Below are positions 53,808 to 64,000 of a DNA stretch of 64,000 nt, piece by piece (the stretch's first letter is position 1; each line of letters starts with the position of its first letter). The stretch is from a bacterium (GTDB lineage: Bacteria; Patescibacteriota; Gracilibacteria; BD1-5; UBA6164). Both the position numbers and the translations under genes were made by a program. The DNA lies in assembly GCA_024635475.1 (NCBI GenBank), contig JAGXIW010000003.1, forward strand, positions 310,001-374,000. The letters are read 5' to 3'. The notes beneath the pieces were generated by a model that was not told the origin of the DNA, did not search any database, and saw only the letters and a list, made by a program, of their open reading frames with translations.

Positions 53808-54180
53808 AAATTATTGGTTAGTGATTAGATTAAAGTTTTTCATAATTTATTATATAAAAAAATAGATATAGTCAAAATTTTTATTCTTTAATATTTTTAA
53901 TAAAAGTCTCAAAAATCTATATTTTATACTTTTTTATATTAAAACAAGTGAAATAGTAGGTTACTATAGGTTTTTTAACACAACTTTAAAAGTACTTTTG
54001 AAAAAAGAAAACAAGTAAATATAATTTACCAAGTTGAATTGGGTGTGTAGATATAACTTTTCCTTATTTTAAGGGAAAATAATTGTATAAAAAAATATAA
54101 CATAAAACTAATATTTTAAGAAATAAAAATACAAAAACAAAAAATTATTAAATACTATTTTTTAATTATTAATTAAAATT
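53808..54180. other. Divergent control region between ftsE and ftsA
   Basis: 373 bases with no gene. It holds a perfect small palindrome GTAAAT-ATA-ATTTAC (54015-54029) and an imperfect hairpin TTTTCCTTA/TAAGGGAAAA (54058-54080). Promoters for both divergent genes must be here but none is clear. Confidence 0.4.
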
Positions 54181-55416
54181 ATGAGTTACGAATGAACTAT
54201 AACATCAATAGATATTTGAAGTGCTAATATAAAAACTGTTATCTGAAGATTTGATACAGAAAATACAAATGATTTCCATGTTCTAGGGGTTTGAATTTCT
54301 GTATCCAATGCTATAAAAAAATGAAATATCCTAGATATGGAGGAGTTTAAAAATAATTTGGACAAATCTCTAGAAGAGGCTGAGAGGATGGCTTGAGAAC
54401 AAGTATCTTGAGTTTATATTTCTTTTAATTCCTCTTCTTTTGAAGTTATTAAAAGCAAATGAGTTATCGCTATTGCTTGAAGTGAAATCACACATGATGA
54501 TTTAGATAGAGCTATGGAAATGGCAAAAAATTGAGTAGAGTTACCAAATAGAGAAATTCTAAAAGTACTTCCTGAATATTTTGTTGTTGATTTGGAGGCA
54601 TGAGTAAAAAACCCTATATGAATGTCAGCTAGAAAACTAGAGGTTGTTGCTAATATATTTTCTATAAACGTAAATATGTTAAATAATATGAAAAAAGCAA
54701 TAGCTGATGTTGGAATAGAGATTTTTGATATTTATCCAAATATTATAGCTTCTGCTGAATGAGTTTTAACAAAAAGACAAAAAGAACTTTGAGTTGTTTG
54801 TGTCGATATTGGTTCATCAACAACTTGAGTTACTATTTATGAAGAAGGAGTTTTAAAGTATGCTTCTGTAATTCCATTTTGATCAACAAATGTTACAAAT
54901 GATATAGCTTTATGAGTTAGAACATCAATTGATACAGCTGAAAAAATGAAAATAGAATATATGGAACTAGCATTAGAAAAAAAACAATCAGTAGTTGATG
55001 AAGAAGTTGATTTATATAGATTTAATCAAAATGAAGATTGAAAAGTCTCTAAAATTTATTTATCACAAATTGCTACAGCAAGATATGAGGAAATACTTTA
55101 TTTTGTAAGAGAAGAGTTGAGAAAAGCTTGAAAAGATTGATTATTACCAGAATGAGCAATACTTGTTGGATGATGAGTTAAAGCAAGATGATTGATAGAA
55201 TTAACAAAAGAAATTTTGAGATTACCTGTTTTTATTTGAGTTCCAGTAGAAAAAAATAGTGTAACTGATACAACAATAAGTGATCCAGTTTTTGCTTCTG
55301 TAATATGAACTTTGATTTTAGCAAACAAATATTCTGCTTGACCTTCGGGAGTTTCTATAAATTTTTCTTGAATGTTTCATTCTGTAATGAAGATTTTTAA
55401 GAAAATAATACCTTAA
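54181..55416 (+). CDS. ftsA: Cell division protein FtsA
   Basis: 411 codons, normal length. Actin-fold motifs: TSIDIGSANIKTVIG at the start, a 1C subdomain with GVYISFNSSSFEV, VCVDIGSSTTGVTIYEEG (phosphate 2), VGGGVKARGLIELTKE and the terminal amphipathic helix HSVMKIFKKIIP that docks on the membrane. FtsA ties FtsZ to the membrane. ftsZ follows after 108 bases. Confidence 0.95.
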
Positions 55417-55524
55417 ATAAGACAAAAGATGAAAGATTAAAGAAAAAAAATAAAAACAGGGGAATTATAAAAAAAAAACAAACAGTCTTTAACTATAAAC
55501 ATTTAATTTTTAATAATATACAAT

Positions 55525-56739
55525 ATGATAAAAAGAGAAGATAGATTAAAAAATTTACTTATGAATAATTCAGGTAAACAAGAACATCAATGACCTGAAG
55601 AAGTTATGATTTCTAAATCAATTTCACCTATTGCTAATATAAAAGTAGTTTGAGTAGGTTGAGGATGAACTAATACTGTAAATAGAATGATTCAATGAGG
55701 TTTTGAAAGAGTAGAATTTATTGCTATGAATACTGATTCACAAGCATTATTTTCATCTTTTGCAAATCAAAAATTGAATCTATGAAAAATGGTGACTTTA
55801 TGATTGTGAGCTTGAGCTGATCCTCAAATAGGTAGAAAAGCTGCAGAAGAATCAAGAGATGAAATTAAAGCAATGCTTGAATGAGCACATATGGTATTTA
55901 TTACTTGTGGTCTTGGTTGAGGAACTTGAACTTGAGCTGCTCCAGTTATTGCAGAAATTGCAAAAGAATTATGAGCTTTGACTGTGTGAGTTGTAACTAG
56001 ACCATTTTCTTTTGAATGACAAAATAGAGCTGCAAAGGCAATTGATTGATATGAAGAATTAAAAGAAAAAGTAGATACTCTTATAACTATTCCAAATGAT
56101 AAAATTCTTTCTATAATAGATAAAAAAACTCCTATGCTTGATGCTTTTTCAATTGTTGATGAAGTACTTAGTCAATGAGTTCAATGAATTTCAGATTTAA
56201 TTACTAATCCTTGAATAATTAATCTTGATTTTGCAGATATAAAATCAGTAATGAGAAATGCATGATCTGCTTTAATGTGAATAGGTTATGGATCTGGAGA
56301 AAATAGAGCAGTAGAAGCAGCTAGAGCAGCTATGGATAGTCCACTTTTAGATTTATCTATTGCTTGAGCAAAATGATTACTTTTAAACATAACTTGATGA
56401 AATGATTTATCTATGTTTGAAGTAGATGAAGCAGCAAAAATTATCACTGAATCAGTAGATCCAGATGCAAATATCATATTTGGTACAAGTATAGTTCCAG
56501 AATATGATGGACAAATAAAGATAACAGTAGTTGCAACTTGATTTAATGAAGATACAAATAAAAAGTTTTTGGAACAAAAATGACAAATGATTAGAAGTGG
56601 TTCTTTTGGTAGAAAACCTATAAATGAGCCTAGACCTACACAAAATTCATATACTTCACCTACAACATCTTCTATAACAAAAAATCAAATGCAAGAAGAA
56701 ATAGATTCTGTTCCTGCTTTTTTAAGAAAAAAATTATAA
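55525..56739 (+). CDS. ftsZ: Cell division protein FtsZ
   Basis: 404 codons. VVGVGGGGTNTVNRM at the nucleotide pocket, the tubulin loop GGGTGTGAAP with three of its glycines as TGA, the PFSFEG..R region, NLDFADIK (T7 loop) and a C-terminal linker ending in DSVPAFLRKKL, the conserved tail that binds FtsA. It polymerises with GTP into the Z-ring. The paired ftsA lies upstream. Confidence 0.97.
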
Positions 56740-56806
56740 AATAGAATTTAGAACGCAGAATATAGGATATAGATAAAAAAAGAAAAATATGAAGTGAAAA
56801 AATATT

Positions 56807-56834
56807 TTGACTTTTGGTAAAATATATATAGAAT
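56807..56834 (+). promoter_or_regulatory. Promoter of the rpmH operon
   Basis: TTGACT (56807-56812), a 16-base spacer and TAGAAT (56829-56834), ~80 bases before rpmH. An A/T inverted region (ATTATTAATT repeats) fills the rest of the gap. Confidence 0.5.
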
Positions 56835-56913
56835 TGCCCCGTTTTTTAATAATTGATTATTGGTTTACAGTAATTATTAATTATTAATTGTTAATTATTA
56901 ATTATTTTTTGAT

Positions 56914-57144
56914 ATGTTAGGAAAATTTAAAAAAAGAAAGAGACTTAGAGTTCATGGTTTTTTACAAAGAACTATAGATGGTTGAAAAGTTTTGAGAAAT
57001 AGAAGAAGAAAATGAAGATATCAATTAACTGTATCTTATCCAAAAAGATTTCAAGAAGTTAACTGAAAAGCTAAAATGCATATTATAGCTTGAGGAAGTC
57101 CTAGAAAACCTAGATTTGATGGTAAATGAAATTACATAAAATAA
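56914..57144 (+). CDS. rpmH: Ribosomal protein bL34 with C-terminal extension
   Basis: 76 codons, against the usual ~44-47. The core KKRKRLRVHGFLQRTIDGG.VLRNRRRKGRYQLTVS follows the bL34 pattern (R..HGF..R......G..VL..RR.KGR..L). A ~30-residue basic extension (YPKRFQEVNGKAKMHIIAGG) follows. Standard neighbours rnpA and yidC come next, as in most bacteria. Confidence 0.88.
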
Positions 57145-57159
57145 TTTTTTAGTGTTTTT

Positions 57160-57621
57160 ATGATTTCTAAAAAATATAGATTGAAAGAAAATGAAGTAAA
57201 AAAGGTTTTGAAATTTTGAAAACCTTTTTTTTCATATTGAATGGTTTTAAATTATAATAAAAATAATTTAAAACATAATAGATTTGCAATTATAATATCA
57301 TGAAAAAATGTAGATTCTAGTGTAAAAAGAAACTTTTTTAGAAGGAGATTTTATGATATGGTAGCTTGAAGTATAGAAGATAAAAAGGAGAGTATAGAAT
57401 GTTGAATAAAGAAAAATAGAAATGACTTAGTAAATGGATTGTTTCTTAAAAACTCGCAATGACAACTAAAAATTGACAACTTTAAATTACCAGCTTACTG
57501 TGATCTAGTTTTTGTATTAAAAAAACAAACTAAACTTGAAAAAAATAATTTAGAGAGTATAAATTGATTTGATAATGATATCAAATTTTTAATGAAGAAA
57601 TTTGAGAATATAATGTGATAA
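57160..57621 (+). CDS. rnpA: Ribonuclease P protein component
   Basis: 153 codons; usual length ~110-120. Starts with a YRLKENEVKKVL-type helix and has the RNA-binding core VKRNFFRRRFYDM (normally RNR..RR). YCDLVFVLKKQ is the last strand. The excess length lies between these two, where a decayed palindromic element (57436-57465) is read as NGLFLKNSQGQ. It processes tRNA 5' ends with the RNA subunit, which is not in the window. Confidence 0.85.
57436..57465. repeat. Family B half element inside rnpA
   Basis: GGATTGTTTCTTA..ACTCGCAATGACAA matches the right arm of the element at 25451. Same reading frame relative to the protein: GLFLKNSQGQ here, GLLRTSQGQ there. Confidence 0.65.
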
Positions 57622-57653
57622 AAATAAAAAAATAATCCATAACCACATAAACT

Positions 57654-58817
57654 ATGAAAGACAAAATTTTAAATTTTCTGATAATTTTTTTACTTACTAT
57701 TTTAGTAGTAAATATATTTTTCAAAGATGAAAAAAATACTACAACTTGAGTATTAGAATTTAAATTATCTGATTCATCTTATAGTATACCAGCTTCACCT
57801 AGTTTAATTATAACAAACAATACTGCAAAATCTGTTAAATTAAATACTTGTAATGATATAGCTATAAATTATTCTTGAGAAAAATTAGTTTTTCCGAAAG
57901 AATATTGTAAAGATTTAGAAATAAAACCAAATACAAAAGAAACTGTAACTTACAATAAGTACTATGATAAATTCTTAAATGAATGAACTTATAATTATCT
58001 TATAAAATTAGATAAAAAAGAATATATAACACAAACTGAAATAAAAAATAAATGAATTATTTCAAAGATCTTCGTATGATTAATTTATGCTCCTTTATAT
58101 AATCTAACTGTATTTTTTATTCAAGTTTTCAATAACTCTTTGTGATGGGCTATAATTACTATAACAATAATTATAAGATTGTTTTTGCTTTATCCTCAAC
58201 ATAAGATGATGCTTTCTCAAAGAAAGTTGCAAGCAATACAACCAAAAATCAAAGAAATTCAGGCAAAACATAAATGAAATTCGCAGATGCTCGGTGTAGA
58301 AATGATGAAATTATATAAGGAAGAAAGTGTAAATCCATTTTGATCTTGCTGATTACTTATTATTCAGATGCCTATACTTTTGGTTATTTACAATATATTT
58401 ATAAATATAAAAGACTATTCAAATGTATATTATGTTTATGATTCTCTATGATTTTTTAGTTTAGATAATATATGAAATAACTTCTTTGGAATAGATTTAT
58501 TAGGAGTATGATGAATTACTTGAGTATTTTTAGGTATATTTATAGCAGTAATTCAATTTATACAAGTTAAATTATCTCTAGCAAATAATAAGGTAAGTAC
58601 TAAATGAGTTGTTTTAGAAAAGAAAAAAGATGCCAAGGATTATAGTAGCTTTATGCCAGATCCAGATTTATTAAATAAATTTATGCTTTATTGATTACCA
58701 GCTATGGTTTGAGTTTTTACATACTCATTATTGGCTTGAGTATGAATATATTGGGGGATATCTACAATTTTTACGATATTTCAACAATTAATAGTAAATA
58801 AAATAGTAAAAAAGTAA
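57654..58817 (+). CDS. yidC: Membrane protein insertase YidC
   Basis: 387 codons. N-terminal membrane anchor, a short extracytoplasmic domain (~25-135), then the Oxa1/YidC core of five segments with IYAPLYNLTVFFIQ, ITIIIRLFLLYPQHK (the conserved Arg in the groove), EESVNPFGSCGLLIIQMPIL and the final WGISTIFTIFQQ. It inserts proteins into the inner membrane alone or with SecYEG. The 32-base gap from rnpA supports one operon. Confidence 0.93.
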
Positions 58818-58849
58818 AGTGAAAATATACTAAAAAGTAGTATAAAATT

Positions 58850-58878
58850 TTGACTATATATTTGTTTGGTGTTAATAT
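58850..58878 (+). promoter_or_regulatory. Promoter of the LPQTG protein
   Basis: TTGACT (58850-58855), an exact 17-base spacer and TAATAT (58873-58878), 36 bases before the start codon. Confidence 0.6.
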
Positions 58879-58913
58879 AGCCTATGTAAATTTATTATTA
58901 ATTTTTTAATTTT

Positions 58914-59609
58914 ATGAAAACTAACAAACTTTTAATTGGATCAATTATATTTTGACTAACTCTTCAATCAGCAACAGCTGCATATAATACGGTAGAATGT
59001 AATAGTGATCCAGTATTTGCACAAAATACTTGTAAACAATGTTTTGATGGATGAGAAAGATGACAAGGGGAAGCTATTGGTTTTATAAATGATATATTTA
59101 TAAACAAGACAACTAATCCAAAACTTATATATAAAGAAGAGCAAACATGGCCTTCTATGATTAATTTAGGATGAGATAAAGTTACTTGGTCTCAAACACC
59201 TTCTTCTGAGAATTTTTGGGAATATACAAAAGATTTTGAAGCTACATTTTCTTCTGGGCAAGAAGCTTATGTTATAGATCCTTCTAAACAAGTTAATCGG
59301 ATTGAATCAAAAATTTGATATGCTTACAAATTGGATAAAAATACTGTAGCAAAATGACAAAATGTAGGTTTACTTTTATTTTCTGTTATGACTCATGATA
59401 TAGTAAACAATGAAGTTTCTATAGATCAAATAGAACATAGAGAATGTGTGCTTTTTAAGTCAGGAGTACCAGTTACACCTGCTCAATTAGTTGTAGAAAG
59501 TGCACCAGTTAAAAAATTGCCTCAAACTTGACCAGAACATATTCTTCTAGTACTTATTGCTTTGCTTTTAGGTTTAGGATTATTTGGATTGAAAAGAAAA
59601 AATAGTTAA
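58914..59609 (+). CDS. Secreted protein with LPQTG sortase-type signal
   Basis: 231 codons. Signal peptide to ~residue 22 (SATAA). The mature part has four Cys in CNSDPVF.QNTCKQC and a beta-rich body. The C-terminus is a classic sorting signal: LPQTG (202-206, its Gly is TGA), a hydrophobic helix (LLVLIALLLGLGLFG) and a KRKNS tail. A sortase would cut between T and G and attach it to the envelope. No sortase gene is in the window. It has its own promoter and terminator. Confidence 0.85.
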
Positions 59610-59622
59610 TTTAAAAAAATGT

Positions 59623-59655
59623 AAAAAACCTCTTTATTATAAAGAGGTTTTTTTT
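59623..59655 (+). terminator. Rho-independent terminator
   Basis: AAAAAACCTCTTTA pairs with TAAAGAGGTTTTTT, 14 bases after the LPQTG gene stop. Confidence 0.9.
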
Positions 59656-59792
59656 GTTATTTATAATATCTTACTATAAATAAAATTATTATAATTGTCA
59701 AGTGAAAATTATAGACTAATATTTTTATATATGATATTATAATATAGTAAGCAATAAAAATAAAAACAAATTTATATTTTAATATATATGTT

Positions 59793-62700
59793 ATGGAAAA
59801 TTTTGAAAACGGTTTAGATGGTTTAGGTGAAACAAAAGAGAAAATCAAGAAAAAAACTCAGGAAGAACTTGGTCAATTAAAACAAGACTACGAAAAAACT
59901 CAAACAAAGGAAGAAATTCAAAAATTTAGTTCTACATTTGCTGGAGAAGAAAAATCAAGGGTAGAATATGTAGAATCTCTTTGAGCAAATTCAAAAGCAT
60001 CATTATGAAATATCTTAAAAAGAAGGGACTTACTAACAATTTATAATGAATTAACTCTATTAATGCCTAAAGATGTAAAAGGTAATATAGACACATTAAC
60101 TCCAAGTAATAATTCATGAGTAACAAAAAAATTAAGTGAGGAACTTGGATATAAATTTGATAACTTTTTTGAAGCTCCTGAAGCAATGGCTGTATATAAA
60201 ACTATTGAAGATTATTTAAAAACACAATACACTATCAAAAGTTTACAACCTGAAGAACAATTGGCTTTACTTCTAGATTTTGATAAAAATTGAACCTTGG
60301 GAACTGAAGATAATTTCAATGTATGAGAAGCTCAAGCATATCACATAGCAACAAAATGATTAACGAGTGATTGAATAGATGTATTTATGGAAAATTTATG
60401 ATTCACAAGTATGGCTCAATTTTCTAATGAAATGTCTAAAAATCTTTATGGAGCTAGAGAAAGATTTCAAAGAGTACTTTGAAGTATGATAGAAAGGAGA
60501 GTTAAACCAGGAGAATTATTTAAAACGAATTGAGTAACAAAAGCAATAGATAAAATGTATGCAGAAGATGCAAAAACAAGTGATTTAATTTGAAAAAAAA
60601 TTGATGATAATAAAGAATTAAATAAAAAACTTTCAACTTTAAAAGATGTTGAAAAATTAAGTGACCAAGAGGTAAGATCAATAAAAGATGATATCAAATT
60701 GAATGCTATTTGAATAGCACTTTGATCAATTGAATGAGTTTGAGCAAATTTTGATATAAGTAAATTTACAAATGCATATATAGATAGTTTACAAATATGA
60801 GTAGCAGGTTGAATTCCTTGATTTGCCCTTACAAAAAATATATTAGAAGAAAAATTAAAATATACTTGAATCAAGCTTTCAGCATCGTTAGCTAATATAA
60901 TTATCCCTGTTTTAGGAGCTTCATATAAAAAATGATGATTAAATGTATGATGAGTAGTATCTCCAGTATTAGCAGGATGAATGGCATCTTATACTTTAGA
61001 ATGAGATAAGGAAGTAAATAGTTTATTTTCTGAAGAAATAAAATGAACTTATGAACCTTCAGTTTATGCTTGAATTTCTACAGCTTGAGGAGCATTGTGA
61101 TTATCAGTTGCAAAAGTAGATGCAGAAACTCAAAAAGGTATAAAAAATGCTGTAGAATGAATGAAAGATAATTTAGAAATAATTAAAAAGGATTTAAAAA
61201 ATTGAAAAGAATTTAGTACTAGTGAATATTCTAAAAAATCTAAAGATATAGCAAATGATTTTAAGATTTATCATGAATTAAAACAAGCATATGAAATGTT
61301 TAAAGGTGGAAAACATGCTGATAAAGCTCTTAATGAAATGATGAATTGATATTTAAATTATTATGAAAATACACTATACAAAAATTCTGAATGAATAAAA
61401 CTTACTAGCTTATGATGATGAGTAGCTTTAGTAGCAGGTTATTTACCTATTCCATATCTAACAATTACATGAGAGAGAATATCTCAAAAATGGAATAAAT
61501 TAGATCATAGAAATAAACAAGAAAGAGAAAATACTAGTAAGCCTGTAAATTTAGAAGAAGTTAAAACTAAAACATTACTTGAAAAGATCGATCATAATGG
61601 TAAAAAAGTTTATTCTGTTCCAGATACTTACAATATATCAACAGTTGATTGAGAGGTGCAAGCAGAAAAAAATAATAATGGAAAAATTTATTTTTATACT
61701 GAAAAGAAAGTGACTATTAATGAATATACTACTAAGGAATGAATTGTGAACACTGTAGTTATAGATTGATGAAAAACAGACAGTAAATGATTATTTGTTC
61801 CAGCATCTACATTTAAAAGTATTACTTGAAGTTTATCCGAACAAAAAAATATTTCAAAAGAATGAGAACAAGTTAATTTAAATAATGAATCATTAAATGG
61901 TTTAGATTCAATAATGAATAAAATTAAAACAAAAATTGATAGAACAAATAGAGATGAAAATTTACAAAATTCTATTCAAAAAATGCTCGTAAAATGAGAA
62001 TTTGATGAGGAAGTATGGACAAAATTTGAAAAATATAATAAAAAAACAGTTTGAATTGATTTATGAAAGGGTTTAAATAATGAGCAAAAAATGCTTATAT
62101 TAGAAAGAGTTTTTGGTAGATTTATGGTAAGCTATAATATAATGCAAAAAGAATGAAAAAATGTTTGAGAAAAAGGTACACAAAAATTGATGAAAAAAAT
62201 GACAATGCAAGAATTTGAAAATTCAAAATTACTTGGAAGAAAACAAGTATTTACTAAAGGGCTTTGAAAATGGTGATTAAACGATTTAACAACGGTTAAT
62301 TCAACTAGAGATAGTTTACTTAATAAATTTGGAAATCAAAAAACATTTGAAACTCAATCGTTTGATAATATGGCAAGTTTCGTAGTATCAAAATTTTGAG
62401 TAACTCCTATGGTTTGATCTATAGAAGTTGCTACACCAGAAAAAGGATTAGATGCTTTTGAAACTATAAAGGATGCAAAATTAATAGAAAAAATGATAGA
62501 TAGTTTACCTAAAGCATTTAAAACTAATTTAGCAAAACAAGTTTGAGCTAATAATGAAGAAGATTTAATAAAAATGTTAAAATGAGAAACAGTGGGATGA
62601 AAAACTTTAAGTTTTGATACAGTTATGTTTAAATGGTGAGATTGTTTCAATGATGCTTTTGCTATGAGAAACTTGAAATTGAAATGATGAAGTTTCCCAG

Positions 62701-63074
62701 ATATTGAAATTACAATTAGTTCAAATAGCCAGGTTTCTGTGGCTGAGAATGATGTTATAAAAGGTGGTATTGCTATTATAGGGGAAGAAAATAAAGAGGG
62801 GGAGAAAGTGTCTGAAGAAATTCCTGAAGACACTCCAGAAGACACTCCAGAAGACACTCCAGAAGATACTCCAGAAAATACACCTGAGACAACTCCAGAA
62901 GACACTCCAGAAGACACTCCAGAAGATACTCCAGAAAATACACCAGAAAATACACCAGAGACAACTCCAGAAAATACACCAGAAGATACTCCACCTCCTG
63001 AAGATACTCCAATTGAAACACTACCAGAAAATACACGAGAAGATACAGCACCTCCTGATCAAGGTGATGAATAA
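59793..63074 (+). CDS. Very large protein with (E/N)DTPE repeat tail, unknown function
   Basis: 1093 codons, without a signal peptide. Helical, charged N-terminal part (~1-300) that includes one EF-hand-like loop DFDKNGTLGTED (~160-175). A Gly/Ala-rich hydrophobic region lies at ~350-440 (two or more membrane-type or glycine-zipper segments), then a long mixed region. The last ~85 residues are repeats of EDTPE, ENTPE and ETTPE ending in DTAPPDQGDE. The next gene ends with the same repeats and the same tail. Dozens of TGA glycines. Inference: a structural or surface-linked protein; nothing catalytic is recognised. Confidence 0.8.
62820..63074 (+). repeat. Tandem repeat coding for (E/N)DTPE
   Basis: A 12-base unit (GAAGACACTCCA, GAAAATACACCA and variants) repeated about 18 times, in phase with the gene. 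Silent differences between units show they are not all recent copies. Confidence 0.85.
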
Positions 63075-63138
63075 ATATAAATAATTATTATTTAAGTTTA
63101 TTAAGTATTATAATTTCGAAAAAAAATAACAATTTTTT

Positions 63139-63167
63139 TTGCAAAATACTTTTTTATATGATATTAT
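63139..63167 (+). promoter_or_regulatory. Promoter of the second repeat-tail gene
   Basis: TTGCAA (63139-63144), exactly 17 bases, TATTAT (63162-63167), 30 bases before the start codon. Confidence 0.55.
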
Positions 63168-63196
63168 TTATTTACATATATTTTATTATTATTATT

Positions 63197-63559
63197 ATGG
63201 AAACAAAAAATTATAGTGATTTACCTGAGGTTGAAACAATGCCAGAAAATACAAAAACTCCTGATTATATGTCATTAATTAAGAATATTTGAATAAATGA
63301 ACAAAAAGAAAAAAAGTCAGAATGAAATCCTGAAGATATATTAGGTAAGTTAGATTGAGAATATGAAAATACACCTACTATGTCTGAAACACTTTCTGAA
63401 AATACACCTAGTATGCCAGAAACACTTTCTGAAAATACACCTAGTATGCCAGAAACACTTCCTGAAAATACTCCTGAACACACTCCAGAAAATACTCCTG
63501 AAGACACTCCAGAAAATTCTCCAGAAGATACAGCACCTCCTGATCAAGGAGATGAATAA
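63197..63559 (+). CDS. Small protein with the same Thr-Pro repeat tail
   Basis: 120 codons, no signal peptide. About 55 charged residues are followed by repeats ENTP(S/T)MPETLSE and then ENTPE/EDTPE, ending in DTAPPDQGDE, the same last ten residues as the 1093-residue protein upstream. Probably a partner or a duplicated tail. It has its own promoter and terminator. Function unknown. Confidence 0.75.
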
Positions 63560-63567
63560 TAAAACTC

Positions 63568-63598
63568 AAAGCTAATCAATTTTGATTAGCTTTTTTTG
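63568..63598 (+). terminator. Rho-independent terminator
   Basis: AAAGCTAATCAA pairs with TTGATTAGCTTT, then T residues. Confidence 0.88.
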
Positions 63599-63651
63599 TA
63601 AATAAATAACTTTTATGATAAAATAAATAAAAGTAAAAAATAATTTAAATT

Positions 63652-64000
63652 ATGAAAATATACTATTTTTTAAATAATATCTCAAAAGAATCTTTTAATT
63701 TGTACTTATCAAAATTTGATTTATTAAAAGATGATTTTAGTGTGTCTGATTTGATAAATAAATTTTATGCTAAAATCTGAGTTTATATAGCAGATTCTAT
63801 ACAAGATGCAAATTTTTTAGAAGCTCTTAGTTTTATAGAGTTTTTGAAGAAAAAGTATAATTTATCTTATAAAGAAGTCTTAAATAAGATAAAATGGGTA
63901 AATAATGACAACTTTTTTATTTATAATGAAGATGTTTATATTCAAGAAATAGATAATTTTAAAAAAATAGATAGCAAAAAAGAGAAAGTTTATTTTACAA
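63652..64000 (+). CDS. N-terminal part of an unknown protein (runs off the window)
   Basis: 116 codons are visible with one TGA. Starts MKIYYFLNNISKESFNLYL; no signal peptide or membrane helix. Helical with many Lys and Asp; no motif recognised. Confidence 0.6.

Noticed and set aside
56740-56913. Replication origin before rpmH
   Set aside because: The gap is A/T-rich with ATTATTAATT repeats, but I see no cluster of DnaA boxes (TTATCCACA type) and dnaA is absent.
62354-62917. 187-codon minus-strand frame with repeated SSGVSSGV
   Set aside because: It is a shadow of the large plus-strand gene and its repeat tail.
62739-63547. Minus-strand open frames over the Thr-Pro repeats (Ser-Gly-Val repeats)
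   Set aside because: They are mirror images of the repeat region; the plus-strand genes have starts, promoters and stops and explain the DNA.

Overview
The window is AT-rich genomic DNA from a bacterium that reads UGA as glycine, which points to the Gracilibacteria/Absconditabacteria (BD1-5/SR1) lineages of the Candidate Phyla Radiation (genetic code 25). The sequence shows this directly. Almost every gene is cut into fragments under the standard code and becomes one long reading frame once TGA is sense. The TGA codons fall on invariant glycines: ABC Walker A loops, the FtsZ GGGTGTG loop, the GHSMGG nucleophile elbow, the Gly before a pilin cleavage site and the Gly of an LPQTG signal. TAA and TAG remain stops. 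All CDS below are called with TGA = Gly.

Layout. 1-9.9 kb: ABC exporter, cadherin/SLH surface protein, a very large leucyl-tRNA synthetase, a hypothetical protein and a phosphodiesterase. 10.1-16 kb: four tRNAs, the 16S-23S-5S operon and two more tRNAs. 16-19.5 kb (minus): small heat-shock protein, two secreted or membrane proteins, a DsbA-like oxidoreductase and OMP decarboxylase. 19.6-30.2 kb (plus): PilC-like protein, hybrid histidine kinase, surface-polysaccharide membrane proteins, a degenerate pilin and secreted proteins. 30.2-38 kb: FecR plus CHASE2-adenylate cyclase pair, TPR protein, DprA, PEGA-like protein and FolD. 38-53 kb: TsaD, an interrupted purM, MutL, a cyclic-nucleotide-binding protein, O-antigen polymerase-like protein, Nudix, RecR, glycosyltransferase, PfkB kinase, pilin, RecO-like protein and DnaJ. 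53-59 kb: FtsE, FtsA, FtsZ, bL34, RnpA and YidC. 59-64 kb: an LPQTG protein and two proteins sharing a Glu/Asn/Asp-Thr-Pro repeat tail.

How they fit together. The content is that of a small, host-dependent cell: translation, division and recombination genes, type IV pili, surface glycan machinery and secreted proteins, with isolated members of nucleotide pathways (pyrF, purM) rather than complete operons. Signalling is visible as a hybrid sensor kinase, a membrane adenylate cyclase paired with FecR, and a small cNMP-binding protein.

Most unusual items. (1) LeuRS carries two whole extra enzyme domains, an alpha/beta-hydrolase and a Nudix hydrolase, both inside its editing domain and with intact catalytic motifs. 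(2) A family of roughly 80-90 bp palindromic repeats lies between genes and is also inserted in frame inside mutL, two glycosyltransferase genes and rnpA. In these genes the inserted peptide contains TGA codons, so it is only tolerated because UGA is sense. (3) A purM-like gene has a single in-frame TAA. (4) The 16S 3' end has an altered anti-Shine-Dalgarno, and genes are preceded by a TTAATTTT-type leader instead of GGAGG.
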